From contig NZ_CABPST010000001.1 of assembly GCF_902459805.1 (NCBI RefSeq), positions 1-64,000 on the forward strand: a DNA stretch of 64,000 nt, read 5' to 3'. Under the pieces are notes generated by a model. That model was not told the origin of the DNA and searched no databases. It saw only the letters and a program-made list of their open reading frames with translations. The position numbers and the translations under genes are program-made. Shown here piece after piece: positions 8,803 through 18,343 of this stretch; position 1 is the stretch's first letter; the number at the start of each line of letters is the position of its first letter. This DNA is from Pandoraea bronchicola. GTDB lineage: Bacteria > Pseudomonadota > Gammaproteobacteria > Burkholderiales > Burkholderiaceae.

Positions 8803-9648
8803 ATGCTTAACCGAATCGAAGCCACGCTGACTCAATTGCGCCCGTCCGAGCGCAAGCTCGCGACCTATGTGCTGGACGCCCCGCGCGAAGTCGTCGATCT
8901 GTCGATGAACGAACTCGCCGAACGCGCCAACGTCAGCCAACCCACGATCGCCCGGTTCTGTCAGGCGGTCGGGTGCAGCGGCTATCGAGAATTCAAGATC
9001 CGGCTGGCACAGGGCATTGCGCAAGGGGTACCGTTCGTTCACCGTGACGTCCGGCCCGACGAGCCGGTCCCCGGCATCGCCAGCAAGGTGCTAGACCGCA
9101 CCATCGGCAGCCTCATGCAGGTTCGCAACAACCTGTCGCCCGACAGCATCGGACAAGCCATCGACCTGCTCGCGGGTGCGCGGCGTATCGAGTTCTACGG
9201 GGCCGGTGCGTCGGGGATTGCTGCCCAGGACATGCAGCACAAGTTCTTCCGGCTTGGTGTGCCGGCGGTGGCGTACAACGATCCGCACGTCTATGGCATG
9301 TCGGCCGCGTTGCTGCGCGAAGGGGATGTGGTGGTGGCAATCTCCAACACCGGGCGCACGCAGGATCTGCTCGAAGCCGCGCAACTGGCGCGCGCGGCAG
9401 GGGCCAGCGTGATTGCGATCACGCACAGCAACTCGCCGCTGTCGCGTCTGGCGAGTGTGGCGCTGTTTGCCGACGTCGACGAAGATACCGACGTGTACTC
9501 GCCCCTGACCTCACGCATCGCTCATCTGGCCATTGGCGACGTGCTCGCCGTGGGCATGGCGCTGCGTCTTGGCGATCGCTTGCCCGCACAACTCGCCCGC
9601 GCGAAGGAAGTCATCAATCGTCGCAGAACGGCGAACGATGGGCGATAG
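8803..9648 (+). CDS. hexR: HexR-type RpiR-family transcriptional repressor
   Basis: Start placed at the ATG at 8803 (MLNRIEATLTQLRPSERKLA), giving 281 aa; the frame is open upstream but the family begins here. Residues about 1-75 form the RpiR helix-turn-helix domain (MNELAERANVSQPTIARFCQAVGC), and residues about 115-260 the SIS sugar-phosphate domain (IEFYGAGASGIAAQDMQHKFFRLG, VVVAISNTGRTQDLLEAA). HexR represses Entner-Doudoroff and glucose-catabolism genes and releases DNA when it binds KDPG. Its divergent position next to edd and the palindromes between them support this role. Distinguishing it from other RpiR proteins rests partly on context. Confidence 0.9.
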   Translation: MLNRIEATLTQLRPSERKLATYVLDAPREVVDLSMNELAERANVSQPTIARFCQAVGCSGYREFKIRLAQGIAQGVPFVHRDVRPDEPVPGIASKVLDRTIGSLMQVRNNLSPDSIGQAIDLLAGARRIEFYGAGASGIAAQDMQHKFFRLGVPAVAYNDPHVYGMSAALLREGDVVVAISNTGRTQDLLEAAQLARAAGASVIAITHSNSPLSRLASVALFADVDEDTDVYSPLTSRIAHLAIGDVLAVGMALRLGDRLPAQLARAKEVINRRRTANDGR

Positions 9649-9714
9649 CGGCGGCGGCATTCGCCCGCGCCACCGAATCTCACCCCTCACGCACCACTGG
9701 CGAGCGTTGCTCGA

Positions 9715-10695
9715 TCAGCGCTGCTGCGCCTGCGGATTCACCACATTTTGCAGCGGCTTGCCGGTGAGCGCGGCAATCAGGTTGTCCGCTGCGCACGATG
9801 CCATCGCGTGGCGCGTCTCGTGCGTCGCGGAGCCAATGTGCGGCAGCGCCACCACGTTCTTCATCTTCAGCAACGGCGAATCGACCGCCACCGGCTCGCG
9901 CTCGAACACGTCGAGACCGGCCGCACGCAGATGACCAGACGCCAATGCGTCGATCAGCGCCGCTTCGTCGATCACCATGCCGCGCGCCGCGTTGATGAAA
10001 ATCGCGCCCCGCTTCATCTGCGCGAATTCGCTGGCGCCGATCAAACGTTCGGTGGCCGGCGACAGCGGCACCAGCGTCACGACGAAATCGGCTTGCGCGA
10101 GCAACGCCGGCAGCGTCCGGTATTCGGCACCGTAAGCCTGCTCCGCCGCTTCGTTGCGCGACCGATTGCTGTACAGCACCTTCATGCCGAAGCCGAGTGC
10201 CGCGCGGCGTGCGACAGCCCCGCCAATGCGGCCCATGCCGACGATGCCCAGCGTCTTGCCCTGCACGTCGGTGCCGAAATATTCTTCACCGAGGCTCGAC
10301 TTCCAGCCGCCCGCCTTCACCAGTTCGGCAAGCTCGACCACGCGCCGGGCGCTCGACAGAATCAGCGAGAAGACGGTATCCGCGGTGGTCTCCGTCAGCA
10401 CGTCCGGCGTATTCATCAGCACAATGCCGCGACGCGTGAGATCGGGCACATCGAACTGATCGTAGCCCACTGAAATGGTGGCCCAAGCCTTGAGCTTCGG
10501 CGCCGCATCGAGCAGCGCAGGCGTCACGTTCAGGCCCACACCGATAGCGCCATCGGCACGACCCAGCGCCGCCGCGAATTCCGCCCGATTGCCGTCGTTC
10601 ACCCCCTTGAACTCGGTGAGCGTGAATGACTCGGCCAACCGCGCGCGCACGTCTGGCGGCACGCCCTTGTACAACACCACTTCCGGACGACTCAT
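9715..10695 (-). CDS. ghrB: 2-ketogluconate/glyoxylate/hydroxypyruvate reductase (D-2-hydroxyacid dehydrogenase)
   Basis: The ATG at 10695 is preceded by AGGAGTG, giving 326 aa. The sequence closely follows E. coli GhrB: EVVLYKGVPPDVRARL at the start, TISVGYDQFDVPDLTRRGI, the Rossmann motif KTLGIVGMGRIGGAVARRA, INAARGMVIDEAALI with the catalytic arginine, the Asp/Glu region GLDVFEREPVAVDSPLL and the catalytic histidine in VVALPHIGSATHETR. These enzymes reduce glyoxylate, hydroxypyruvate or 2-ketogluconate with NAD(P)H. Proximity to gluconate genes favours 2-ketogluconate to gluconate as the physiological reaction, which is inference. Confidence 0.88.
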   Translation of the reverse strand: MSRPEVVLYKGVPPDVRARLAESFTLTEFKGVNDGNRAEFAAALGRADGAIGVGLNVTPALLDAAPKLKAWATISVGYDQFDVPDLTRRGIVLMNTPDVLTETTADTVFSLILSSARRVVELAELVKAGGWKSSLGEEYFGTDVQGKTLGIVGMGRIGGAVARRAALGFGMKVLYSNRSRNEAAEQAYGAEYRTLPALLAQADFVVTLVPLSPATERLIGASEFAQMKRGAIFINAARGMVIDEAALIDALASGHLRAAGLDVFEREPVAVDSPLLKMKNVVALPHIGSATHETRHAMASCAADNLIAALTGKPLQNVVNPQAQQR

Positions 10696-10767
10696 TCTGT
10701 TCACTCCTGGGGGGGGTTGCCGCCACCAGCACCTGCAGGCAGCGGACGAAATCATCGGCTTGACGGG

Positions 10768-11388
10768 TCAGCGCTTTGCGCCGTGCGCTTCGGCAAAAGC
10801 CCGTTCGAGAAAGTCGAGGCGGTCCTGTCCCCAATAAGGCTGGCCCTCGAAAATGAACCACGGTGCGCCGAACGCGCCCGCACTCGCGGCTTCGTCGGTG
10901 TTGGCGTCGTAGGCCGCCTGCACGCTCGCGCCGTTCGAGGCCGCGAGCAGCGACTTGCCGTCGAGCGACAGGCTCTCGGCAATGGCCTGCAACGTGGCGT
11001 CGTCTGCGATGTTGCGTTCCTCGGCCCAGAGCGCCTTCGAGATTGCGGCCAACAGGTCGAGTGCCTTGTCCGTGCCGTGCGCGAGTTGCGTGGCAACGAT
11101 CAAACGCGCGGCCGGATCGCCCGCCACCGGGAAGAACTTCGGTTGCAGGTTGAGCGGCATGCCGAGGTACTTCGACCAGCGCGCCAGTTCGACCAGACGA
11201 TACGCCTGCCGTTGCGGCGTACGCTTGGCCAGCGGCAGTCCGCCCGACCCCGCGAAGATTCGACCGAGATCCATCGGCTTTAACTGGATCCGCACGTCAT
11301 AGCGGCGCGCCAGTTCGACGAAGCGCGCATGTCCCATGTACACAAAGGGCGATGGCGGCGCCACAAAATAATCACAGGTCAGATTCAC
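10768..11388 (-). CDS. 2-hydroxychromene-2-carboxylate isomerase-like DsbA-family protein
   Basis: GTG start at 11388, chosen because GAGGAG precedes it at proper spacing and the protein then begins as the family does (MNLTCDYFVAPPSPFVYMGH), giving 206 aa. It has the thioredoxin-fold kappa-GST architecture: the N-terminal SPFVYMG segment with the glutathione-activating serine (about residue 13), a helical insert (residues about 60-150), and a C-terminal AFGAPWFIFEGQPYWGQDRLDFLE with the cis-proline loop. HCCA isomerases act in naphthalene catabolism, but many chromosomal homologues have unknown substrates. No aromatic-degradation genes are nearby, so the true function is open. Confidence 0.85.
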   Translation of the reverse strand: MNLTCDYFVAPPSPFVYMGHARFVELARRYDVRIQLKPMDLGRIFAGSGGLPLAKRTPQRQAYRLVELARWSKYLGMPLNLQPKFFPVAGDPAARLIVATQLAHGTDKALDLLAAISKALWAEERNIADDATLQAIAESLSLDGKSLLAASNGASVQAAYDANTDEAASAGAFGAPWFIFEGQPYWGQDRLDFLERAFAEAHGAKR

Positions 11389-11468
11389 GGCGGACTCCTC
11401 TTGGCTATCGGTGGTTGGCGCGCATGCGTAGCGCTTGAATGACGTGACGACGTGTGGGAATACGCCCG

Positions 11469-11885
11469 TTAGAACGGCTTGACGACCGCGAGAATCACCG
11501 CGGCGAGCAGTCCCAGCACGGGGAATTCGTTGAAATAGCGGTACCAGCGATGCGAATGCGTATTGCGGCCGGTCTCGAACTTGCGCAGCAGACGGCCGCA
11601 CGCATGGTGATAGCCCAGCAGCAGCACCACGATGAGCAGCTTGGCGTGCAACCAGCCGCCGTGGCGTCCGATGCCGTAGTACAGCCAGAGGACCAGTCCG
11701 AAAGCGAGCGCCGGCACGGCCAGAATCGTCATGAAGCGATACAGCTTGCGCGCCATGAGCAGCAGCCGTTGCGTGGCGGCGGGATCGCTCTCCATTGCGA
11801 GGTTGACGAAAATGCGCGGCAGATAGAACAGCCCGGCGAACCACGAGGCGACGAAAACGATGTGAAGCGCTTTGATCCAGAGCAT
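11469..11885 (-). CDS. hemJ: HemJ protoporphyrinogen oxidase (CopD-like membrane protein)
   Basis: The last 138 codons of a longer open frame make a compact four-helix membrane protein beginning MLWIKALHIVFVASWFAGLFYLPRIFVN at the ATG at 11885. Conserved H8 and the lysine in GWLHAKLLIVVLLLGYHHACG match the heme-ligand and active-site residues reported for HemJ. HemJ oxidises protoporphyrinogen IX to protoporphyrin IX in heme synthesis. In many annotations this protein is called CopD-family. It sits about 80 bases upstream of the HCCA-isomerase-like gene on the same strand; the sequence between it and ruvC (11886-12182) shows no gene. Confidence 0.85.
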   Translation of the reverse strand: MLWIKALHIVFVASWFAGLFYLPRIFVNLAMESDPAATQRLLLMARKLYRFMTILAVPALAFGLVLWLYYGIGRHGGWLHAKLLIVVLLLGYHHACGRLLRKFETGRNTHSHRWYRYFNEFPVLGLLAAVILAVVKPF

Positions 11886-12182
11886 CGGGGACAGTGGCCC
11901 GCACGCAGGCCGTCGAATATTTTGAACAGCAAGCAATGTACAACAATCCGCCGTGTCGCGATGTGCAACCCTGCCCCCTTCGGGCGCGACGCCTGCGGCA
12001 TATCGACGCGCCGGGCACGCGCGGCCGTCCGGCGCAGCGGGGCAACGCTCAGGAGCACGACATGAGCGCGTCTCGCCCGATGAAACGCAACTTCGGCGAC
12101 GCCCCCGTGCGGCTGTGCCAGAATACAGGCCATATTGGCTTCTTTGCCCGCATCGGCCTGTGCGCCGAACATTGGCCCCCGC

Positions 12183-12725
12183 ATGAGAATTCTTGGCATC
12201 GACCCCGGGCTGCGCGTCACCGGCTTCGGCGTGCTCGAAAAGCACGGCACCCGTCTGCAGTATGTGACCAGCGGCGTCATCCGCACCGGCGAAGGCACGC
12301 TGCCCGCGCGGCTGCGCATCATCTTCGAAAGCGTGGCGGAACTGGTCGACACCTATCGGCCCGATCAGGCCGCCATCGAAAAAGTGTTCGTCAACGTCAA
12401 TCCGCAATCCACGCTCCTGCTCGGACAGGCGCGCGGTGCCGCGATTACTGCACTGTCGGTCGGCGGACTCGAAGTCTTTGAATACACGCCGATGCAGCTC
12501 AAGCAGGCGGTGGTCGGCTACGGACGCGCCCGAAAGGAACAGGTGCAGGAGATGGTCACGCGTCTGCTCACACTCACCGGCACACCGGGCAAAGACGCGT
12601 CCGACGCCTTGGGCGTGGCCATCTGTCACGCGCATAGCGGCGAGACCTTCGCGGCGCTGGCCGAGGTCTCCCCCACTCTGGCGGCCAAGGGCCTGCGCGT
12701 GCGGCGCGGACGCCTGATCGGTTGA
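12183..12725 (+). CDS. ruvC: Crossover junction endodeoxyribonuclease RuvC
   Basis: The ATG at 12183 gives the normal 180 aa. [22 protein letters not shown] holds the first catalytic aspartate (D7); the second acidic site is in [28 protein letters not shown], and the C-terminal HXXD-like part in [20 protein letters not shown]. RuvC dimers resolve Holliday junctions together with the RuvAB branch-migration motor. Unusually, the next gene is ruvB: ruvA, expected between them in relatives, is absent from this locus. Confidence 0.96.
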   Translation: MRILGIDPGLRVTGFGVLEKHGTRLQYVTSGVIRTGEGTLPARLRIIFESVAELVDTYRPDQAAIEKVFVNVNPQSTLLLGQARGAAITALSVGGLEVFEYTPMQLKQAVVGYGRARKEQVQEMVTRLLTLTGTPGKDASDALGVAICHAHSGETFAALAEVSPTLAAKGLRVRRGRLIG

Positions 12726-12792
12726 GCGCCGCCCGCGTCGTGCGTCGCGGGAAATCCCGTCGCCCTGCCCCGGCAAGCGACGTCCGAAGCGC

Positions 12793-12798
12793 TACAAT
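12793..12798 (+). promoter_or_regulatory. -10-like element directly before ruvB
   Basis: TACAAT ends only 6 bases before the ruvB ATG and there is no Shine-Dalgarno sequence, so transcription from it would give an essentially leaderless ruvB mRNA. No good -35 box is visible. Confidence 0.4.
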
Positions 12799-12804
12799 GC
12801 AGCC

Positions 12805-13875
12805 ATGATCGAAACCGACAAACTCGCCGCCGAGCGCATCATTGCGCCCACCCCGGCCTCGCCCAACGAAGAAGCCTTCGAGCGCGCGCTGCGCCCCAAG
12901 CTGCTCGACGAATACGTCGGTCAGCGCAAGGTGCGCGAGCAGTTGGAAATCTTCATCGAGGCGGCCCGCAAGCGCTCGGAACCGCTCGACCACGTGCTGC
13001 TGTTCGGGCCGCCGGGTCTGGGCAAGACGACACTTGCCCACATCATCGCCCGCGAAATGGGTGTGCATCTGCGCCAAACGTCGGGCCCCGTACTCGAGCG
13101 CCCGGGCGACCTCGCCGCACTGCTGACCAATCTCGAAGCCAACGACGTGCTGTTCATCGACGAAATTCACCGGCTCTCGCCGGTCGTCGAGGAAATTCTG
13201 TATCCGGCGCTCGAGGACTATCAGATCGACATCATGATCGGCGAGGGCCCCGCTGCGCGCAGCGTCAAGCTCGATCTGCAACCGTTCACGCTTGTGGGCG
13301 CCACCACGCGCGCGGGCATGCTGACGAACCCGCTGCGCGACCGCTTCGGCATCGTGGCGCGTCTGGAGTTCTATTCAGCCGAGGAACTGGCAGGCATTGT
13401 GCGCCGTTCCGCCGGCCTGCTCGGTGCGGTCATCGCCGACGATGGCGCCTATGAGATCGCCCGCCGTGCGCGCGGCACGCCGCGTATCGCCAACCGCTTG
13501 CTGCGACGCGTGCGCGATTTCGCCGAAGTGAAGGCCGACGGACGCATCACCGCCGCCGTTGCCGACGCCGCGCTGCTGATGCTCGATGTCGACCCGGTCG
13601 GCTTCGACGTGATGGACCGCAAGCTGCTCGAGGCCGTGCTGCACAAGTTCGACGGCGGCCCGGTGGGTGTGGACAACCTCGCCGCCGCCATCGGCGAAGA
13701 GCGCGACACGATCGAAGACGTGATCGAGCCGTATCTGATCCAGCAGGGCTTCCTGCAACGCACCCCTCGCGGACGCGTCGCGACCCTCGCAGCGTTCCGT
13801 CACTTCGGCCTGACCGCCCCCGGCAGCGCGCCGGAGAGCGGTTCGCTCTGGTCCCCGGACGCCACCGGCAAATAA
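12805..13875 (+). CDS. ruvB: Holliday junction branch-migration ATPase RuvB
   Basis: A 356-aa AAA+ protein with the expected N-terminal lead ([13 protein letters not shown]), [23 protein letters not shown], Walker [14 protein letters not shown], Walker [28 protein letters not shown], sensor 1 [18 protein letters not shown], sensor 2 [18 protein letters not shown] and the C-terminal winged helix ([44 protein letters not shown]). RuvB hexamers drive branch migration and need RuvA for loading. The gene starts 79 bases after ruvC with no ruvA between; RuvA must be encoded elsewhere if the system works. Confidence 0.97.
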   Translation: MIETDKLAAERIIAPTPASPNEEAFERALRPKLLDEYVGQRKVREQLEIFIEAARKRSEPLDHVLLFGPPGLGKTTLAHIIAREMGVHLRQTSGPVLERPGDLAALLTNLEANDVLFIDEIHRLSPVVEEILYPALEDYQIDIMIGEGPAARSVKLDLQPFTLVGATTRAGMLTNPLRDRFGIVARLEFYSAEELAGIVRRSAGLLGAVIADDGAYEIARRARGTPRIANRLLRRVRDFAEVKADGRITAAVADAALLMLDVDPVGFDVMDRKLLEAVLHKFDGGPVGVDNLAAAIGEERDTIEDVIEPYLIQQGFLQRTPRGRVATLAAFRHFGLTAPGSAPESGSLWSPDATGK

Positions 13876-13905
13876 CGCCCGCCGTCACGTCACGCTGAAC
13901 GACAC

Positions 13906-14892
13906 ATGTCCTCTCACGACGACCTCCCGACACCACCTCCGGCAACGCCTTTGCGGCCCGCCGGACCGGTGACGGGTGTGTCGGGACACGTACGGCACGC
14001 TATCGCCATGCGGCTGGTGAGCCTGACATCAGGCCCCGGTGCACCGCGTCTGAATTACGACACTCCGGCGGGCGACCCCGGCCTGTTCGGCCCCGGCGCT
14101 GCCTGCTGGCATGTCCATGGCGACTTCACCTCGATGATGATCGGCGGCATCAGTGCGCTGCTGATGCAGTCGCTGCACCCGCTCGCGATGGCCGGTGTCT
14201 GGGATCATTCGACCTTCCGGCAGGACGTGATCGGCCGCTTGCGCCGCACAGCGACGTTCATCGGCGGCACAACGTTCGGGAACACCGCCGACGCCGAGGC
14301 GCTGCTCGAACGCGTGCGACGCATCCACCTGCAGGTCAAGGGCACCGCGCCCGATGGCCGCCCCTATGCCGCCTACGATCCCGACCTGTTGACGTGGGTT
14401 CATGTGGCAGAGACATCGAGCTTCCTGCGCAGCTATCTCGTCTACAAGAATCCGGCGTTCACGCGCGGCGAGCAGGATCGCTACTACTCGGAAGTCTCGC
14501 GCATTGCCGTGGCGCTTGGCGCACGCGATGTGCCGATGAGTGTGTCGCAGATCGACGACTATCTCGCCGCAATGCGTCCGTCGTTGTGCGCGAGCGAGCG
14601 CACCGAAGAAGTCGTGCGCGTCTTGCGCAACTTACCGGCACCGTTCGCTGGCGCGCGCGTGTTCAGCGGATTGTTGTTCCGGGCAGGTATCGACCTGCTG
14701 CCAGACTGGTCACAGGCGATGCTCGGTTTCGAAGCGCAGTCGATGGTGCGCCGTCTCACGCTGCGGCCTGCCGTGCGTCACATGGCACAGGTCGCCCGCT
14801 GGTCGATGCGCAACAGCGTGGCCCACCGGGCGCAGCGCCGTGCGTTGGCCACCCCCGATGTCACTGTCGTGCAGCCATCGCTGGAGCGCTGA
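13906..14892 (+). CDS. Oxygenase MpaB family protein (DUF2236)
   Basis: This 328-aa protein has the DUF2236 pattern: GPGAACWHVHGDFTSMMIGGISALLMQSLHPLAMAGVWDHS, RLRRTATFIGGTTFG, ADAEALLERVRRIHLQVKG, YAAYDPDLLTWVHVAETSSFL. Conserved histidines in WHVH, HP and WVHV are probable heme or metal contacts in this family, which includes rubber oxygenase and MpaB-type proteins. The bacterial homologues have no agreed substrate. It starts 30 bases after ruvB and may be cotranscribed. No signal peptide is evident; one or two hydrophobic stretches could touch the membrane. Confidence 0.85.
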   Translation: MSSHDDLPTPPPATPLRPAGPVTGVSGHVRHAIAMRLVSLTSGPGAPRLNYDTPAGDPGLFGPGAACWHVHGDFTSMMIGGISALLMQSLHPLAMAGVWDHSTFRQDVIGRLRRTATFIGGTTFGNTADAEALLERVRRIHLQVKGTAPDGRPYAAYDPDLLTWVHVAETSSFLRSYLVYKNPAFTRGEQDRYYSEVSRIAVALGARDVPMSVSQIDDYLAAMRPSLCASERTEEVVRVLRNLPAPFAGARVFSGLLFRAGIDLLPDWSQAMLGFEAQSMVRRLTLRPAVRHMAQVARWSMRNSVAHRAQRRALATPDVTVVQPSLER

Positions 14893-14958
14893 TCGAGCGC
14901 TGATCGCGCATCGAATTGTCGTTTCGCCGCCCGGGGCGAGAGGCCTAAGTCAGACGGC

Positions 14959-15675
14959 TTACACCACCCTGGGATCAACGCGATCCGTGGCCGCAGCACC
15001 GACGTCTGCCGGCTTGTCGTTGCTTTCGTCGCGCACGGCATCGTCCAGGTGCGTGACATCCCCCCAGCTCAGCACATGCCAACGCTCGCCGTCGTAGGCC
15101 AGACGGTTCACGCTCGCATTGAGCAATGGATAGGAACGCGGTTCGTTCAGCGCAAGTCCCGTCGCCAGTCGATAGCAGCAGTCGAGCACGCCGCCATGCG
15201 CCACCAGTGCGAGATGCTGGCCCATGGCGTCGCGCACGAGGTGTGCGATGAAATCCGTGATGCGCGTGTAAAAACCCCGCGTCGACTCGCCGCCGGGAAT
15301 CACGAAATCGGGATCGCGGCTCTGCCAGCGCGAATAGTCCTGCGGAAATTCCGCCTGAATCTCGTCGGGCACCCGAGTTTCGAAGATCCCGTAGTGACGC
15401 TCCCGCAGACTCGCCGTGCGCACGAGCGGCACGCCGCACGCGTGCGCGACGGGTGCCGCCGTCTGCACAGCACGCTGCAGATCGCTCGTGAGCACGCGAT
15501 CGAATACACGTCCATGTGCGGCGACCTCGCGCGCGATACGCGCTCCCAGCAACACCGCCTGACGCTCACCCTCGGTCGACAGCGGGATGTCCGTGTGCCC
15601 CTGAATCCGTCTGACGCGGTTCCAGTCGGTTTCGCCGTGGCGAATCAAAGTGAGGGTAGTCGTCGTGCCGGTCAT
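14959..15675 (-). CDS. Histidine phosphatase family protein (phosphoglycerate mutase-like)
   Basis: Start taken at the ATG at 15675, giving 238 aa beginning MTGTTTTLTLIRHGETDWN. The RHG motif with phospho-acceptor H13, the arginine in SDLQRAVQTA, the acidic RERHYGIFE segment and the second histidine in LALVAHGGVLDCC are all present, so it should be catalytically active. Members dephosphorylate small phosphoesters; the annotation as phosphoglycerate mutase is often wrong for such short monomeric proteins. It ends a same-strand series tyrS-dtd-PEBP-phosphatase. The C-terminal 20 residues are low-complexity acidic. Confidence 0.88.
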   Translation of the reverse strand: MTGTTTTLTLIRHGETDWNRVRRIQGHTDIPLSTEGERQAVLLGARIAREVAAHGRVFDRVLTSDLQRAVQTAAPVAHACGVPLVRTASLRERHYGIFETRVPDEIQAEFPQDYSRWQSRDPDFVIPGGESTRGFYTRITDFIAHLVRDAMGQHLALVAHGGVLDCCYRLATGLALNEPRSYPLLNASVNRLAYDGERWHVLSWGDVTHLDDAVRDESNDKPADVGAAATDRVDPRVV

Positions 15676-15734
15676 CGATGCGAATACGTTTTGCGTGAGT
15701 CCAGGGGAAAAACGGCAAGCGGGCGGGGTTGCCG

Positions 15735-16361
15735 TCAGGCGACCTTCGGATTGAGCGTGTAGGTGCCGGTTACGCTGGCACTGCCGAGCACGTGCGGCTT
15801 GATCGCGGCGAGCACGTCGTCGCCACCGAAGCGGCCTTCGAGCGGAACGCGGGCGACGTCGAGCGCATACACGGTGAAGTGGTAGTGGTGCACGATCGTG
15901 TCGTTCCACGGCGGGCACGGGCCGTCGTAGCCGTAGTAATCGCCCTTCATGCTCTCGTCGCCCGCGAACCACGCGGTGTAGTCGTTCACCCCGTGACGCA
16001 TGCCGTCGAGTGCGTCCGGGCCGAACTTGCCACGCGGCGTGACGTGATTGCTATGGCTCGCCGCAGGGATCTCGGAGACCGATGCCGGCACGTCGACGAG
16101 CACCCAGTGATAGAAATCGACGCGCGGCAGATCCGCCGGCACTTCGCGGCCTTCCTTGTTGACGTCGTCGCCCTGGCTCGGCACGTCGCTGTCGGTGCAG
16201 ATCACGACAAACGAACGCGTACCGGCGGGCACGTCGGACCAGGCCAGATGGGGATTCTTGTTCTGCGACAGCGCCACGTGCGACTGCGCATCCGGTTTGC
16301 CGAAGGCGAACTGTGCATCCATCGCCGCATTACCGGCAAACGAGTCACTCCAGACTTTCAT
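15735..16361 (-). CDS. YbhB/YbcL-type phosphatidylethanolamine-binding (Raf kinase inhibitor-like) protein
   Basis: A 208-aa PEBP-fold protein without a signal peptide. The ligand-pocket motifs are FVVICTDSDVP (a DxDxP variant), the FYHWVLVDVPA strand, GYDGPCPPWNDTIVHHYHFTVYALD and the C-terminal GSASVTGTY. It is longer than the roughly 160-180 aa E. coli YbhB owing to an insert around DVNKEGREVPADLPR. Bacterial members have no firmly known function. It lies 59 bases before the histidine phosphatase gene on the same strand. Confidence 0.88.
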   Translation of the reverse strand: MKVWSDSFAGNAAMDAQFAFGKPDAQSHVALSQNKNPHLAWSDVPAGTRSFVVICTDSDVPSQGDDVNKEGREVPADLPRVDFYHWVLVDVPASVSEIPAASHSNHVTPRGKFGPDALDGMRHGVNDYTAWFAGDESMKGDYYGYDGPCPPWNDTIVHHYHFTVYALDVARVPLEGRFGGDDVLAAIKPHVLGSASVTGTYTLNPKVA

Positions 16362-16512
16362 CAGATTCTCCCAAGCATTGTCATTTCGGAACCCGACGAC
16401 GGTATCACACCGAGGCGAATCCCGTGCAATAGGCCACGCACATCAGGACGAATCCGAGCGATTTTCGGGATAAGACGAGTGGCACGAGCGGCGCCGTGCC
16501 ACCGCGGACGCC

Positions 16513-16980
16513 TCAGACAGTGTCGGGACGTGTCTGAAGCCAGAACGTGACCGGTCCGTCGTTCACGAGCGAGACGCGCATGTGTGCGCCGAACTCGCCG
16601 GTTTGCACGATGGGATGGCGCGCGCGCGCCTGCTTGACGAAATGATCGAAGAGCCGTTTGCCGTCCGCCGGACTCGCTGCCGGGGTGAAACTCGGACGGG
16701 TGCCGCTGTTGGTGTCGGCCGCCAGCGTGAACTGCGAGACGAGCAGCAGACCGCCCGCCGCCCCGTTACCGTCGAGACTCGACACGCTGCGGTTCATCTT
16801 GCCCGCGTCGTCCGAGAACACACGGTAGCCGAGCAGCTTCGCGAGCAGCTTGTCCGCACTCGCCTCGGTGTCGCCACGTTCGGCGCATACGAGCGCGAGC
16901 AGACCCGGCCCGATGGCGCCGACGGTGCGGCCTTCGACCGTCACCGCGGCTTCGAGCACACGTTGGATGAGCGCGATCAT
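16513..16980 (-). CDS. dtd: D-aminoacyl-tRNA deacylase
   Basis: This 155-aa protein begins [17 protein letters not shown] and carries [20 protein letters not shown], the active-site SQFTL motif with its catalytic threonine, and [15 protein letters not shown], the NxGPVT Gly-cis-Pro motif. DTD hydrolyses D-amino acids (and glycine from tRNA-Ala) off mischarged tRNA, a proofreading role. It lies 40 bases after tyrS on the same strand, which is functionally apt since D-tyrosine is a classic substrate. Confidence 0.96.
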   Translation of the reverse strand: MIALIQRVLEAAVTVEGRTVGAIGPGLLALVCAERGDTEASADKLLAKLLGYRVFSDDAGKMNRSVSSLDGNGAAGGLLLVSQFTLAADTNSGTRPSFTPAASPADGKRLFDHFVKQARARHPIVQTGEFGAHMRVSLVNDGPVTFWLQTRPDTV

Positions 16981-17020
16981 CGCGAGGGGTTCAGTCGTGA
17001 GGCCACTCGACCGGCGACGC

Positions 17021-18265
17021 TCAGGCGAGCGTCACGCGGGCGAAGCGGCGTTTGCCCACTTGCACGACGTAGGTGCCGGCTTCGATTTTCGCGCCCTTGT
17101 CGGACACGGCCTCGCCGTCGATGCGCACACCGCCCTGTTCGATGTTGCGGTTGGCTTCCGACGTCGACGGCACCAGGCCCGCCTGCTTGAGCAATTGCGC
17201 GATACCCAGCGGGGCGCCGTCGAGCGAGACTTCCGGAATGTCGTCCGGCACGCCACCCTTGGCACGTGCGTTGAAGTCCTCGAGTGCGCGCTCGGCGTCG
17301 GCCTGCGAGTGGAAACGCGCCACGATCTCCTGCGCGAGCAGCACCTTCACATCGCGCGGATTGCGCCCGCCTTCGACATCCTTGCGCAGTTGGGCGATCG
17401 CTTCGAGCGATCGGAACGAGAGCAGCTCGTAGTAGCGCCACATCAGATCGTCCGAGATGCTCATGAGCTTGCCGAACATTTCGCTCGGCTTCTCGCTGAT
17501 GCCCACGTAGTTGCCCTTGGACTTCGACATCTTCTCGACGCCGTCCAGCCCTTCGAGCAGCGGCATCGTCAGAATGCACTGCGGCTCCTGACCGTACTGC
17601 TTTTGCAGTTCGCGGCCCACGAGCAGGTTGAACTTCTGGTCCGTGCCGCCAAGCTCCAGATCCGACTCCAGCGCCACCGAGTCGTAACCCTGCATGAGCG
17701 GGTAGAGGAATTCGTGAATGGCGATGGGCACGCCGCCCTGGAAGCGCTTCGTGAAGTCCTCGCGCTCGAGCATGCGCGCCATGGTGTAACGCGACGCGAG
17801 CTTGATCATGCCATCGGCGCCCAGCTTCATCGACCATTCGCTGTTGTAGCGGATTTCGGTCTTGCTGCGGTCGAGCACGAGCGCGGCCTGCTCGAAATAG
17901 GTCTTGGCGTTCGACTCGATCTGCTCACGAGTGAGCGGCGGGCGCGTGCTGTTACGGCCCGACGGATCGCCGATGAGCGACGTGAAATCGCCGATCAGGA
18001 AAATGACCGTATGCCCCAGATCCTGCAACTGGCGCATCTTGTTGAGCACCACGGTGTGGCCGATGTGGATGTCGGGGGCCGTCGGGTCCAGCCCCAGCTT
18101 GATACGCAGCGGCTTGCCGGTCGCTTCGCTGCGCGCCAGCTTTTGCAGGAACTCCTCTTCCACGAGAAGCTCATCGCAACCGCGCTTGGCGATCGCCAGA
18201 GCGGCCCGCGTGGCGTCGGTCACGGGGTACTTCTTTTCCGAGGTGAGTGCGTGTTCACTTGTCAT
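17021..18265 (-). CDS. tyrS: Tyrosyl-tRNA synthetase
   Basis: A 414-aa class I synthetase. [25 protein letters not shown] contains the HIGH motif (residues 67-70), [22 protein letters not shown] the substrate pocket, and [13 protein letters not shown] the KMSKS loop. The C-terminal 65 residues ([29 protein letters not shown]) form the S4 RNA-binding domain. It charges tRNA-Tyr with tyrosine. The length and KLGLDP/HIGH pattern match the TyrRS form common in beta- and gammaproteobacteria related to TyrZ. It is divergent from the M23 peptidase gene. Confidence 0.97.
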   Translation of the reverse strand: MTSEHALTSEKKYPVTDATRAALAIAKRGCDELLVEEEFLQKLARSEATGKPLRIKLGLDPTAPDIHIGHTVVLNKMRQLQDLGHTVIFLIGDFTSLIGDPSGRNSTRPPLTREQIESNAKTYFEQAALVLDRSKTEIRYNSEWSMKLGADGMIKLASRYTMARMLEREDFTKRFQGGVPIAIHEFLYPLMQGYDSVALESDLELGGTDQKFNLLVGRELQKQYGQEPQCILTMPLLEGLDGVEKMSKSKGNYVGISEKPSEMFGKLMSISDDLMWRYYELLSFRSLEAIAQLRKDVEGGRNPRDVKVLLAQEIVARFHSQADAERALEDFNARAKGGVPDDIPEVSLDGAPLGIAQLLKQAGLVPSTSEANRNIEQGGVRIDGEAVSDKGAKIEAGTYVVQVGKRRFARVTLA

Positions 18266-18337
18266 AACATCATTGTCCAGACTGCTTCAGGGTTTCCCTT
18301 AGGCAGCCAGTAAAGGCGGAGGCAGCGGCGGGTCTGC

Positions 18338-18343
18338 TATAAT
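18338..18343 (+). promoter_or_regulatory. Extended -10 promoter for the M23 peptidase gene
   Basis: TGCTATAAT at 18335-18343 is a consensus extended -10 element 119 bases before the peptidase start. The -35 region is poor, as is usual for extended -10 promoters. The leader that follows is rich in inverted repeats and ends in CCCGGGCTTTTTT near 18436, which could act as an attenuator. Confidence 0.55.
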
